Assembly: GCF_030444335.1 (NCBI RefSeq)
Contig: NZ_CP128595.1
Span: 2,060,501-2,124,500, forward strand
DNA from: Polaribacter huanghezhanensis
GTDB taxonomy: Bacteria > Bacteroidota > Bacteroidia > Flavobacteriales > Flavobacteriaceae
Reading direction: 5' to 3'
Length of the DNA: 64,000 bases
In this document: piece by piece, positions 44,780-53,166 of the stretch
How positions within the stretch are numbered: the first letter of the stretch is position 1
Layout: the number at the start of each line of letters is the position of its first letter
Notes under the pieces: model-generated
The model's input: only the letters and a program-made list of their open reading frames with translations
Database searches by the model: none
Told to the model about the DNA's origin: nothing
Translations under genes and position numbers: made by a program

Positions 44780-45535
44780 ATGTTAACAAAAAGAATCATT
44801 CCGTGTTTAGACATCAAAGACGGAAGAACAGTAAAAGGTGTCAATTTTGTGAACTTGCGTGATGCTGGTGATCCCGTTGAATTGGCAAAAATATACGCAG
44901 AAAACGGTGCTGATGAATTGGTGTTTTTAGACATTTCTGCCACAGAAGAAAAACGAAAAACACTCATCGAATTGGTGTTAAAAGTAGCAGAACAAATAAA
45001 CATTCCGTTTACTGTTGGTGGTGGAATATCTAGCGTAGACGATGTTTCTGTGCTATTAAATTCTGGCGCAGATAAAGTTTCTATCAATTCATCCGCAGTA
45101 AAAAATCCGAAATTAATCAATGAGTTGGCTAGTAAATTTGGCAGTCAATGTATTACTGTGGCAATTGATGCCAAACGAGTAAACGGAATTTGGCGAGTCC
45201 ATTTAGTCGGTGGGAAAGTCCCGACAGAACTCAATTTATTCGACTGGGCAAAGGAAGTAGAAAAACGCGGCGCAGGAGAAATTTTATTTACGTCGATGGA
45301 AAACGATGGAACAAAAGACGGATTTGCAAACAAAGCTTTGGCGCAATTATCAAGTTTGGTAAACATTCCAATTATAGCTTCTGGTGGCGCAGGAACCATG
45401 CAACATTTTACAGATGCATTTATCAAAGGAAAAGCAGATGCAGCGTTGGCAGCAAGTGTTTTTCACTTTAAAGAAATAGAAATTTCAGCATTAAAGCAAG
45501 AGTTAAAAAATAATAATATTCCAGTAAGAATATAA
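44780..45535 (+). CDS. hisF: imidazole glycerol phosphate synthase, cyclase subunit
   Basis: 251 residues, TIM barrel paralogous to HisA. Catalytic Asp11 is in [17 protein letters not shown] and Asp130 in [42 protein letters not shown] and [13 protein letters not shown] form the phosphate sites. It pairs with HisH. Confidence 0.97.
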   Translation: MLTKRIIPCLDIKDGRTVKGVNFVNLRDAGDPVELAKIYAENGADELVFLDISATEEKRKTLIELVLKVAEQINIPFTVGGGISSVDDVSVLLNSGADKVSINSSAVKNPKLINELASKFGSQCITVAIDAKRVNGIWRVHLVGGKVPTELNLFDWAKEVEKRGAGEILFTSMENDGTKDGFANKALAQLSSLVNIPIIASGGAGTMQHFTDAFIKGKADAALAASVFHFKEIEISALKQELKNNNIPVRI

Positions 45536-45542
45536 ATATAAA

Positions 45543-45598
45543 TGTCAGTTCGAGCGCAGTCGAGAACTAATGACCTTTCGACTGCGCTCGAGGAGACA
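45543..45598. repeat. palindromic element between hisF and hisI
   Basis: TGTCAGTTCGAGCGCAGTCG with the inverted arm CGACTGCGCTCGA and a GAGGAGACA end. One arm base differs from the hisA copy (CTTTCG versus CTCTCG). Confidence 0.93.
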
Positions 45599-45613
45599 AA
45601 TAAAATATAAATT

Positions 45614-46213
45614 ATGAATATCAATTTCAATAAAAATAACGACGGATTAGTTCCGGCAATCATTCAAGATGCAACCACCAAAAATGTATTGATGCTGGGA
45701 TATATGAACCAAGAAGCATTTGCTAAAACACAAGAAACAAAACGGGTAACTTTTTTTAGCAGAACTAAGAATCGCTTGTGGACAAAAGGAGAAGAAAGTG
45801 GAAACGTATTACATCTAGTAGACATTAAACTAGATTGTGATAAGGATACATTGCTCATATCAGTAAATCCAATTGGGCCAACGTGTCACAAAGGAACTGA
45901 TACCTGTTGGAATGAACCCAATGAAGAAAATTTTGGATTTATTTCTAAACTAGAAACAAAAATTGAAAACAGAATTAAGAATGCTGACACGAACAATTCT
46001 TATGTTGCTTCGCTGTTTAGTGAAGGCATCAATAAAGTAGCGCAAAAGGTTGGAGAAGAAGCCGTAGAAGTAATTATTGAAGCAAAAGACAACAATGATG
46101 ATTTGTTTTTAAATGAAAGTGCCGATTTGCTGTTTCACTATTTATTGTTGTTACAAGCAAAAGGGTTTCAATTAAAAGATGTTGTTGACGTTTTAAAGGG
46201 AAGAGAGAAATAA
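45614..46213 (+). CDS. hisI: phosphoribosyl-AMP cyclohydrolase/phosphoribosyl-ATP pyrophosphatase
   Basis: 199 residues, two fused enzymes for steps 2 and 3. The cyclohydrolase half has ATTKNVLMLGYMNQEAFAKT, FFSRTKNRLWTKGEESGN, DCDKDTLLI and zinc-binding GPTCHKGTDTCW. The pyrophosphatase half (from about 110) has EGINKVAQKVGEEAVEVIIE and NESADLLFHYLLLL. Last gene of the operon. Confidence 0.96.
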   Translation: MNINFNKNNDGLVPAIIQDATTKNVLMLGYMNQEAFAKTQETKRVTFFSRTKNRLWTKGEESGNVLHLVDIKLDCDKDTLLISVNPIGPTCHKGTDTCWNEPNEENFGFISKLETKIENRIKNADTNNSYVASLFSEGINKVAQKVGEEAVEVIIEAKDNNDDLFLNESADLLFHYLLLLQAKGFQLKDVVDVLKGREK

Positions 46214-46228
46214 ATTTTTACTTCTAAA

Positions 46229-46254
46229 TGTCATTCCTTTGAAAAAGGGAATCC
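46229..46254. repeat. half copy of TGTCATTCC-family element
   Basis: TGTCATTCCTTTGAAAAAGG followed by GAATCC matches the left part of the element at 28072. It follows the last his gene and its internal hairpin could terminate the operon. Confidence 0.65.
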
Positions 46255-46296
46255 AAAGAAAGGCTATTGATAAAAATAAATCAATACTTAAACAAG

Positions 46297-47115
46297 CTAT
46301 GCTTGCCACCAAATAAGAAAAAACTTAGAAATTTCTCCGTTTGGATGTTTCATCCAGCAAAGCGGAGAGCTTTCTTTGTCGAGTATTTCTGAAACTTCTT
46401 TTTCAAAAGAAATAAAAGGTTGCCAAGCAACTTGCGTATGTGGTTGGAGTAGCCAATTCTTTTTCGTCGGAATGTAAAACTTACACTCTTTAAAAGTTGC
46501 TAATTCTTTTTGGTTGATGTAAAACCCAACAATACAATCTTGGTTCAATGTCTTTAACTGAACATCTTGCCTTGCAAAGGGAACAAATAATTGTGCTTTA
46601 AAATAGACTTGTTGCTCTATTTCTGAAACGTTTAAATGGAGTTCTTTCAAATACGATTCGCATTCGTTAGAGTAGAGCAGTGGCAATTGTTTGTCTTTAA
46701 GCTTTGTTACTTTTTGGAGCAAAGAATCTTTTCTGTTCGGACCAATACAATGTGCTATTTCAGAATTCCCAACTGAAGGATCGTACAGATAAAACTTGTA
46801 AATAACTTCTAAATGAATGGGTTTTTGATCCTTTAAAAGCAAACAATCCAATTCGCCCAACGTAATTTTTTCGCGCTGAATTTGAATGTTTTCAGAAATG
46901 ATTTCAATTCCATTTTCTTGTTGCAATTGAAAAGAAACAAAGCGTTCTATGTATTTTCCTAAACGAAGTTTTGTATCAATTTCTAAATCAAAAGCAATTG
47001 CTTTTTGCTCAATTTCAAACTGTTGCAAACCATACACAGCATCATTTTTCCATAAACAAGGTGTTTGCAGAAAACCGGTATACTGTTGCTGTATTTGTTT
47101 TGATGATAATTTCAT
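46297..47115 (-). CDS. DUF1853 family protein
   Basis: 272 residues. Segments RLGKYIERFVSFQLQQ, LGELDCLLLKDQKPIHLEVI and GPNRKDSLLQKVTKLKDKQL follow the DUF1853 pattern. The order Glu...Asp...Glu-Val-Ile...Lys resembles a PD-(D/E)xK nuclease core (inference). Function is unknown. It is divergent from the DUF2461 gene. Confidence 0.78.
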   Translation of the reverse strand: MKLSSKQIQQQYTGFLQTPCLWKNDAVYGLQQFEIEQKAIAFDLEIDTKLRLGKYIERFVSFQLQQENGIEIISENIQIQREKITLGELDCLLLKDQKPIHLEVIYKFYLYDPSVGNSEIAHCIGPNRKDSLLQKVTKLKDKQLPLLYSNECESYLKELHLNVSEIEQQVYFKAQLFVPFARQDVQLKTLNQDCIVGFYINQKELATFKECKFYIPTKKNWLLQPHTQVAWQPFISFEKEVSEILDKESSPLCWMKHPNGEISKFFLIWWQA

Positions 47116-47182
47116 TCAGCATCGAAAATACAAATCTATTTCCGATTTCTTTTGTACATTGAACTTTTAAAATTTCTACTTT

Positions 47183-47854
47183 ATGCAATTCGACAAATCA
47201 GCTTTTCAATTTTTATCAGATTTAAAAGAAAACAACAACAGAGAATGGTTTTTCGAACGAAAAGAGGTGTTTAAAGAACATCAAAATCATGCAAAAGAAT
47301 TCTACGGAACCATTAGAGAAAACCTAGAAAAACACGATGAAATAGATCAGTTTAAATTGTTTCGGATTTATAGAGATGTGCGTTTTTCGAAAGACAAAAC
47401 ACCGTACAAACCACATTTTGCGGGTTCGTTTTCTAGAACAGGAAAAAGTTTACGTGGCGGATATTATTTAAGAATACGACCCGGAGAAAGTTTTTTAGCG
47501 GGCGGATTTTGGGAACCCAACAAAGAAGATTTGCAACGCATCAGAAAAGAAATTGAATTGGATGCAACAGAGTTTAGAGACCTTTTGAACGATAAAAAGT
47601 ATCAGAAATATTTTGGCGGAAAATTTGATGGCGATGAATTAAAATCTGCGCCACGCGGATTCGATAAAAACCATCCAGATATTGATTTATTGCGTAAAAA
47701 AGGATTTATCGCAGTGCGTAATTTTACAGATGCAGAAGTATTTACTCCTAACTTTTTAGAAGAAATCGATAACAGTTACAAAGCATTACGTCCGTTTTTT
47801 AATTTGTTTTCTGATGTGTTAACCACCAATTTAAACGGAGAAAATATTATTTAA
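47183..47854 (+). CDS. DUF2461 family protein; 3' end used as duplication/insertion site
   Basis: 223 residues. FLSDLKENNNREWFFERKE, RIYRDVRFSKDKTPYKPHFA and GYYLRIRPGESFLAGGFWEP are typical of DUF2461 (TIGR02453). Function is unknown. The last coding part (FNLFSDVLTTNLNGENII) recurs as remnants at 48631-48689 and 53108-53140, both ending NGESLI instead of NGENII. That suggests the present 3' end was replaced or duplicated when accessory DNA was inserted here. Confidence 0.85.
   Translation: MQFDKSAFQFLSDLKENNNREWFFERKEVFKEHQNHAKEFYGTIRENLEKHDEIDQFKLFRIYRDVRFSKDKTPYKPHFAGSFSRTGKSLRGGYYLRIRPGESFLAGGFWEPNKEDLQRIRKEIELDATEFRDLLNDKKYQKYFGGKFDGDELKSAPRGFDKNHPDIDLLRKKGFIAVRNFTDAEVFTPNFLEEIDNSYKALRPFFNLFSDVLTTNLNGENII
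47822..47842 (+). repeat. direct repeat copy A (att-like core)
   Basis: CCACCAATTTAAACGGAGA with two flanking bases on the gene side is identical over 21 bases to 53108-53128. It lies within the last codons of the DUF2461 gene, and the pair flanks about 5.3 kb of accessory genes. Confidence 0.75.
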
Positions 47855-47873
47855 TGAAGCAGGCATTCGAATT

Positions 47874-48293
47874 TTATAAACCAATTACTTTTAAATAAGC
47901 TTCAGGTGTTAAAACAGCTAGTTTACTCTTTTTATAGTCTTTTATATTTCTTGTTAGAATAATTTTAATCTGTCCATTTTCTATTGCCGAAAAATTTTGT
48001 AGCGCATCTTCAAAATCTTTAAATTCAGAATTCAGTGCATTTATTACAGTGGTTTTATCCATTTTTATGACATCAATAAAAGTAAGAAGTTGTTTTATTT
48101 TTTCAACTACAAATGCATGTTTGGCTGTTTTTCTAAGCAAATAGTATATGTTTGAGATAATTACTGGAGTTGTAAATCCTTTTATTTCTTTTTCTGTACA
48201 AAGATTTAAAATTTGGGCCGAATATTCTGCAAATGGTTTTCTGTCAAAGAAGAAATCTAGAAGAACGTCTGTATCGATTAGAACTCTATCCAT
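47874..48293 (-). CDS. PIN-domain toxin (VapC-like)
   Basis: 139 residues. The acidic PIN core is visible: LIDTDVLLDFFFDRKPFAEY at the N-terminus, DFEDALQNFSA near residue 92 and LTRNIKDYKKSKL near 115. PIN toxins are magnesium-dependent RNases. The gene starts at the base after the antitoxin stop, so the two are one operon. It lies between copies A and B of the DUF2461 3' end. Confidence 0.88.
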   Translation of the reverse strand: MDRVLIDTDVLLDFFFDRKPFAEYSAQILNLCTEKEIKGFTTPVIISNIYYLLRKTAKHAFVVEKIKQLLTFIDVIKMDKTTVINALNSEFKDFEDALQNFSAIENGQIKIILTRNIKDYKKSKLAVLTPEAYLKVIGL

Positions 48294-48542
48294 TTATAAA
48301 TATTTTTTTTCCACTCTCTCCTTAAGCTCTTTTTTATAATCCATGTTTTTTGGCATTTTAAAAGAACCTTTTAATGATTCAACTGCTGGATTCAGTTTTT
48401 TGCTTTTAGGATGCTGATCTTTGGTAATCATTTTTAAATAGTTTTCTATAATATCTGACAAACTTCTATTTTGTTCTTTCGCATAGCTTTTTGCTCTTTC
48501 AATGATTTCTCCTTGTATCGTTAATGTTAATTTTGTGCTCAT
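48294..48542 (-). CDS. ribbon-helix-helix antitoxin (DUF6364-like)
   Basis: 82 residues from the ATG at 48542 (MSTKLTLTIQGEIIERAKSY); a longer frame with an upstream ATG at 48572 overlaps the promoter and is unlikely. The N-terminal strand-helix-helix (KLTLTIQ, AKSYAKEQNRSLSDIIENYL) is a DNA-binding RHH fold, and the Lys-rich C-terminal tail should bind the toxin. Two ACACGTGT palindromes upstream are probable operators for autoregulation. Confidence 0.85.
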   Translation of the reverse strand: MSTKLTLTIQGEIIERAKSYAKEQNRSLSDIIENYLKMITKDQHPKSKKLNPAVESLKGSFKMPKNMDYKKELKERVEKKYL

Positions 48543-48569
48543 AATAATATGTATATAAGATGCCAAACA

Positions 48570-48624
48570 CAAAATTACAAAATAATTTTATAACACGTGT
48601 GTTTTATTTTATTTTTACACGTGT
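48570..48624 (-). promoter_or_regulatory. toxin-antitoxin promoter and twin ACACGTGT operators
   Basis: On the minus strand TAATTTTG (48570-48577) is an exact -7 box 27 bases before the antitoxin start. ACACGTGT occurs at 48593-48600 and again at 48617-48624, 24 bases apart, covering the -33 region. Such paired palindromes suit a ribbon-helix-helix repressor. Confidence 0.65.
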
Positions 48625-48630
48625 AATAGG

Positions 48631-48689
48631 TTTTTAATTTGTTTTCTGATGTGTTGACGACCAATCTAAACGGAGAATCGTTGATTTAA
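48631..48689 (+). pseudogene. remnant B of the DUF2461 gene 3' end
   Basis: 59 bases align to the end of the DUF2461 gene and read FNLFSDVLTTNLNGESLI-stop. Compared with 47796-47854 it has mostly silent changes (TTA to TTG, ACC to ACG, TTA to CTA) plus ENII to ESLI. That is what a diverged allele from another strain would look like, not random decay. No start codon or upstream part is present. The remainder of 48690-48828 shows nothing recognisable. Confidence 0.85.
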
Positions 48690-48828
48690 GAACGGTCTAG
48701 TAGTATAAGAATAGAGCGGATTAAAATGCACTTACTTTTTGGTTAAACACAGACCTTTTTAATATTCACTTACTTTGGTTTAGCGATTAAACCGCTATTA
48801 TTTTTATACATTGTTGTGCGGTCGTGCT

Positions 48829-49800
48829 TTATTTGATAAGGTTAAATTCAGTGTCATTTAAATAATCATTTTTATTTTTTACCATTTTTTTAATTTCAGA
48901 AAGTGTAGCATGATTAATTCTCCCATCCAACCATTGGAGTCTTTGACTAAAATTTTCTATTACTTCATTGTACAATTGAAAGCATTCTCTTTTTCCATTT
49001 TCAAAATTTCCGGTATTTATTATATTATCTTTAAATAGAGTAAATTCACTATTATAGTCATAATTTATTTTTTTTGTTTTTATATCTTCTATCGATAGGT
49101 TTAAATTTTTTGCTTCTTGAATTTTTGCTTTTTTCTTTATATCCCTGACTAGCTTTTTTTCACTATCTAGTGGGTTTGAAAAAAATCGTTCAAAAACTTC
49201 AAACATTTTAAAATAAGATTTTATCCAATTTTCTTTTTGCGTAGACTCGTCCATATTTAACAAACTAAACTCAAGTCTTGCTTTAAATTCAAGTTCAAAC
49301 GCAGCTAAATGACATTTTGACCAAAAACCAGAACATTCATCTGTTATAACATTATACTTTGTTTTATTTCGTTTTTGGAATTTTAAATGTTTTGACTCAT
49401 GAATTGAAATTATAGATAGTTTTTCTTCCTCTTTCCAATTAGCCATTCTGTCTTTTGTGTCAAACATTGTTATATCAATTTTAACACCTTGAGTAATGTT
49501 GTTCCAACCTCCCTTGTAATATGTTCTGCCATGATCTGTTGTTTTCTTTTGGCTTTCATTCAAATCGTATAGTTGTTCATTACTTAAACTAATTTCAAGC
49601 ATTGGTTTGTTCTTCCTTTTGTAATTATCCTTACAGCATTTATTAAATTTATCAATTGTTTTTAAACCTATTGGTGTTTTTTTTAACACCATAAGTAGAT
49701 TATTTGGTATTAAAGTACAAGGTGAATCAATTTCACCTTTAGGATTAACAATTTTATCGCTAAAATTAACTTTTGGAAATGCTTCTATTAAAAAACTCAT
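48829..49800 (-). CDS. HExxH zincin-like protein of unknown function
   Basis: 323 residues without signal peptide. Residues 134-138 are HESKH in EKLSIISIHESKHLKFQKRN, a zinc-binding HExxH. Possible third ligands are Glu155 (TDECSGFW) or Glu169/171 (AAFELEFKARLEF). The C-terminal half is helical and charged. It begins 12 bases after the 959-aa gene, so they form one operon. A protease effector or self-processing partner of the large protein is an inference; no named family was recognised. Confidence 0.7.
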   Translation of the reverse strand: MSFLIEAFPKVNFSDKIVNPKGEIDSPCTLIPNNLLMVLKKTPIGLKTIDKFNKCCKDNYKRKNKPMLEISLSNEQLYDLNESQKKTTDHGRTYYKGGWNNITQGVKIDITMFDTKDRMANWKEEEKLSIISIHESKHLKFQKRNKTKYNVITDECSGFWSKCHLAAFELEFKARLEFSLLNMDESTQKENWIKSYFKMFEVFERFFSNPLDSEKKLVRDIKKKAKIQEAKNLNLSIEDIKTKKINYDYNSEFTLFKDNIINTGNFENGKRECFQLYNEVIENFSQRLQWLDGRINHATLSEIKKMVKNKNDYLNDTEFNLIK

Positions 49801-49812
49801 AATTCTAAATTT

Positions 49813-52692
49813 TTATTCTTCACATTTAATTGGATAACATGGCAAGCAGCCTCCTTCTTCTCGCAGCCAAGTCAAAGAAGTAGGTACAGTATATTTCCAA
49901 GGTGCTCCTATAAATATTGCTCCTGTTGACCATGGCAATTCTCTTTCGTCATATATTTCATCGAACTCTTTTCCATTTCCACCACAGCAACAGTCTATTT
50001 CTAAGTCTCTATCCAAAGTGAATTTTACGACATCGTTAGTTGCATCTACTTCATCAATTGAAACAATACGATAGGTAACGCAATTAATATTAATTTCTCT
50101 ATTTAGGTCAATTTTCGCCTTATCTGGGTCGAAAGAGTATGTGCCTAAAGAATTGCCTGTAATCGGGTCAAAATCTTCAGAGTAATAATCTAAGTTATCA
50201 AACAATTTAATTTCATCTTTCCTTAAAGAAGTGTCCCATTTAATATGCCCTTTTCTGTCGGCATTGTAATTGTTTTTACTTTCTTTAATTTCTTGGTGAA
50301 TTGGTAGGAATCCTATACCTAAAATTGGAGCTTCTTCACCACACCAAAGCTGTTTGGTTTGTAAATAGCAGTTAACCATCTCCTCAAATCCTGGACGAAC
50401 TGAAATTGTAATACGTGCGAAACCTGCCTGTAAAAATCTAGTAAATAAATAGTTGTCAGCTTCTTCTTTTAATTTATCTTCCCAAGAACATTTTCTTCCC
50501 CAAAAATATGGATAAAGCATGTAGTTCATAAATTGCCACTCAAATGCTTGTTCAAAGAAACGAACAAATTCTCCTTCTTTTTTAGTTTCAGGCAAATCCA
50601 TTTGAGGAAACCCACAATCTTTTACCTTTCCTTTCAAGGCATCGTTATCATCAAAGAACTGGCAAGTAATATATGAAATTGCAGCCTGTTTCAGTTGCAT
50701 TTTCATCATTTCAGAAAGAATGAAAGGGTTTTTATTAAAGTAATTTTCTTTCTGCTTCTTAAACTCTGCTAATGCTCTGTTATATTCATCAAGTTCTGTT
50801 TGGTACTTATCCATAAGTAGTTTATGAACTTCTAATTGCCATGAAAAATTATCTATTGAGTCTGGTTCAAACCATACTCTAACACTAACTTCAAATTTAT
50901 TTAAGGCTAAACCAATCAAAGTCAATGTAGCCGAACCTCTAGCACTACAAGTATCAGAAGGGTCAAAATAATCATCTTGGTTTTTTATTCCTTCCGACTT
51001 TTGTATCATGCCACCAGCAAATGTTATTCTCAACCTATGGTGAGTCGCACCAAACCTTGGAGTGAGTTTTGGAGTGTCCATTTCAATTTTGGTGGCTGTA
51101 TATCCCTCAGGGATTTGAATATTATCTGTTTCACTCCAATGTTTATCATTGGGGTCTTTTTTATATGTAGGTATATTATGCCAATATCCTTTTGGTTGCT
51201 CTTTCGGTTGTTCCAATTCCGAAAAGCCATAACATTGTACATAATCTAACCAATCATCTTTAGTTGTTCCTATTTCATCAATATTTATACAAGGTTTTTT
51301 AGGTTGCTTATGTTTGAATTGTTTTTCTACCAGTCTTTTTAAAAGTTCGGAAGGTTCAGGTATATAGAAGTCAAGCATACTTCGCATTCCATGGCTATAT
51401 ACCTGTGCTTTTCTTGTTTGATTTACAAAGTAGAACTGTCTAGAAACATCTTCAGTTGTACCTATTAAAGTTGAAGTATTTGTTATTTCCGTTTCCTTAT
51501 GGAGGGTCAGTTGTGTGGTTGTTTTTACGTTTTGCTCAAGACGAGAAGTCATTCTTTCTATTATATCTTTTGACTTATCTTGAACAATTTTATTTGTTCG
51601 GTCTCGATTTCGCTTAAAATCAAAACTACCTTCAACAAAATACCCAGGACCATCTTTTTTACCACTTGCGTAATTTGCACCAGCATGGACTTTTGTTTCG
51701 TCCTTTATAATATCTTCAATCGTTTTACTAATACTTGATTTGTCAGTTACTTCTAAAAATTTTTCTTCAAACTTTTTTGTTTCATCTATAGTTTCTGTAT
51801 AATTGATTTCTTTTTCTAGATTTCGGTGAACTCTTTCTTGAGTTTCGCCTTTAACAATATTCTTTATGTAAGAAATATCACCTAGCTCATATTTACAAAC
51901 CTCATCTCTTACCACAAATAATTCTGCTATGTAGGGTTTAATTTTTACACAGCAAGGATTTTGTTCTACACATTCATCATTGCATTTACATTCACAATCC
52001 TCATTTTCTTCTTTCTCTTTACATCTGCATTCTTTTTCTTCCTTCTCTTGATTTGGGTTTTCTATTAGAATTGGTAATGGCTTCTTTGTTTGCCTAGAGC
52101 AAGGGTCTATTTCGAAAATGCAAGAGTCTATAATAAGCGGTTTATCGAAATGCTTATCAATATTTAAACGGATTTTATCTTTACCTACCAAATAAGTTGT
52201 TTCCAAAAGATTAAGAGTTTGAATCGCTCTTGGTAAGTTAAAATCTCTTCTTACTTTAACATCTACTTGCGTACTCGCTAAAAGCTGGTCATTAAGGTTT
52301 GTAATTAGATTGAAAAATGGAGATTTCTCATTGTAACATCCATCTTCTTTTATTTCTTTACCAAACTCGTTTGGCATTTTTCTTAAGTCAATTTGTTTGG
52401 TAAACTCTTTTATATCAAAACCAGTAAAACCGTTATATTCTGCATACTTGATTATTGGAGTAATGTCTTTTGGCATTTGGCTAAACTTCTTTATAGCTGT
52501 TTCGCTATTCAAAAAGTTTTCCATTTCTTTATTTAGTGCTTCGTATTCTTTACGTTCACATAAAGTAAGCCAGCCCCTATATCTTTCAGATAGCAAGTTT
52601 TCGGAATGAGTTTTAATTCCTGTTTTGTCAATTTCTTTAGGAGAAAGTTCATCAGGAGAGCGAAGTGCAGTAAAGCTAATTAGTTCAGGCAT
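49813..52692 (-). CDS. large (959-aa) protein of unknown function, two Cys-rich segments
   Basis: No signal peptide. N-terminal helical region to about 200; an acidic Cys-rich insert near 225-260 (ECRCKEKEENEDCECKC...NPCC); then ELGDISYIKNIVKGETQERV and a Glu/Lys/Thr-rich coiled stretch to about 400; then RQFYFVNQTRKAQVYSHGMR and MLDFYIPEPSELL; a central beta-type region with TPRFGATHHRLRITFAGG; a long helical part; and a C-terminal region with IDCCCGGNGKEFD and CLPCYPIKCEE. I recall similar 'KGE-x3-R-x-HR' plus 'Y-G-x-R-M-x-x-F-x-x-PEP' layouts in large proteins of unknown function, but cannot confirm any. It leads a two-gene unit with the HExxH protein. Confidence 0.8.
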   Translation of the reverse strand: MPELISFTALRSPDELSPKEIDKTGIKTHSENLLSERYRGWLTLCERKEYEALNKEMENFLNSETAIKKFSQMPKDITPIIKYAEYNGFTGFDIKEFTKQIDLRKMPNEFGKEIKEDGCYNEKSPFFNLITNLNDQLLASTQVDVKVRRDFNLPRAIQTLNLLETTYLVGKDKIRLNIDKHFDKPLIIDSCIFEIDPCSRQTKKPLPILIENPNQEKEEKECRCKEKEENEDCECKCNDECVEQNPCCVKIKPYIAELFVVRDEVCKYELGDISYIKNIVKGETQERVHRNLEKEINYTETIDETKKFEEKFLEVTDKSSISKTIEDIIKDETKVHAGANYASGKKDGPGYFVEGSFDFKRNRDRTNKIVQDKSKDIIERMTSRLEQNVKTTTQLTLHKETEITNTSTLIGTTEDVSRQFYFVNQTRKAQVYSHGMRSMLDFYIPEPSELLKRLVEKQFKHKQPKKPCINIDEIGTTKDDWLDYVQCYGFSELEQPKEQPKGYWHNIPTYKKDPNDKHWSETDNIQIPEGYTATKIEMDTPKLTPRFGATHHRLRITFAGGMIQKSEGIKNQDDYFDPSDTCSARGSATLTLIGLALNKFEVSVRVWFEPDSIDNFSWQLEVHKLLMDKYQTELDEYNRALAEFKKQKENYFNKNPFILSEMMKMQLKQAAISYITCQFFDDNDALKGKVKDCGFPQMDLPETKKEGEFVRFFEQAFEWQFMNYMLYPYFWGRKCSWEDKLKEEADNYLFTRFLQAGFARITISVRPGFEEMVNCYLQTKQLWCGEEAPILGIGFLPIHQEIKESKNNYNADRKGHIKWDTSLRKDEIKLFDNLDYYSEDFDPITGNSLGTYSFDPDKAKIDLNREININCVTYRIVSIDEVDATNDVVKFTLDRDLEIDCCCGGNGKEFDEIYDERELPWSTGAIFIGAPWKYTVPTSLTWLREEGGCLPCYPIKCEE

Positions 52693-52790
52693 AATTTTAT
52701 GTTTTTAATGTTTGGTAAAGTTCAGTTTTTATTATTTTATATTTTCAAGGTATTTAACCCTTTTCACTTAGTTATTTCCCCTTTTTTATT

Positions 52791-52798
52791 CAAATGTA
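52791..52798 (-). promoter_or_regulatory. -7 box for the 959-aa gene
   Basis: TACATTTG on the minus strand is an exact TAnnTTTG match, leaving a leader of about 90 bases before the start at 52692. Confidence 0.5.
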
Positions 52799-52891
52799 GT
52801 ATTCCAATACACACTAGAGAAGTGTCACTTGATTACTTGTAGAGTTCAATTGATTATCACTTCACAAATTGACTACAATTCTTATAACTAC

Positions 52892-53080
52892 ATTCTAATT
52901 TTAGCTAATTACCTAAAATAGAATCACATAGCGTTTCGGAAAACCGAAATTCTAATTGTAGTTTTCCGCAACAGTTACTTTAATAGATGAAAAATAGGTG
53001 TAAATCTCTTGTAAAAAAAGCTTGTTAATTCTGAGGAATAGAGATTTTATATGTAAAATAGGAGTAAAGCAACAAGTAGG
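52892..53080 (-). promoter_or_regulatory. structured upstream region with CGGAAAAC boxes
   Basis: This AT-rich gap holds an inverted repeat CTAATTTTAG/CTAAAATAG (52892-52925), a perfect palindrome TTTCGGAAAACCGAAA (52934-52949), a second box TTTTCCGCAAC (52962-52972, the complement of TGCGGAAAA), and at 53058-53080 a block AGGAGTA-AAGCAAC-AAGTAGG. Two of these have close counterparts upstream of the repeat-protein gene (57312 and 57448). Function is unknown; a shared regulator is inferred. Confidence 0.5.
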
Positions 53081-53107
53081 AATTACTTGCTATAAAGAAA
53101 TTTTTTT

Positions 53108-53140
53108 ACCACCAATTTAAACGGAGAATCGTTGATTTAA
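53108..53140 (+). pseudogene. remnant C of the DUF2461 gene 3' end with direct repeat
   Basis: ACC-ACC-AAT-TTA-AAC-GGA-GAA-TCG-TTG-ATT-TAA reads TTNLNGESLI-stop. The first 21 bases equal copy A in the intact gene, the last bases equal remnant B. The homology starts abruptly after a run of seven T. It marks the far boundary of the accessory segment. Confidence 0.85.
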
Positions 53141-53166
53141 TCTAAGTTGTTAAATCTGTAGAAAAT

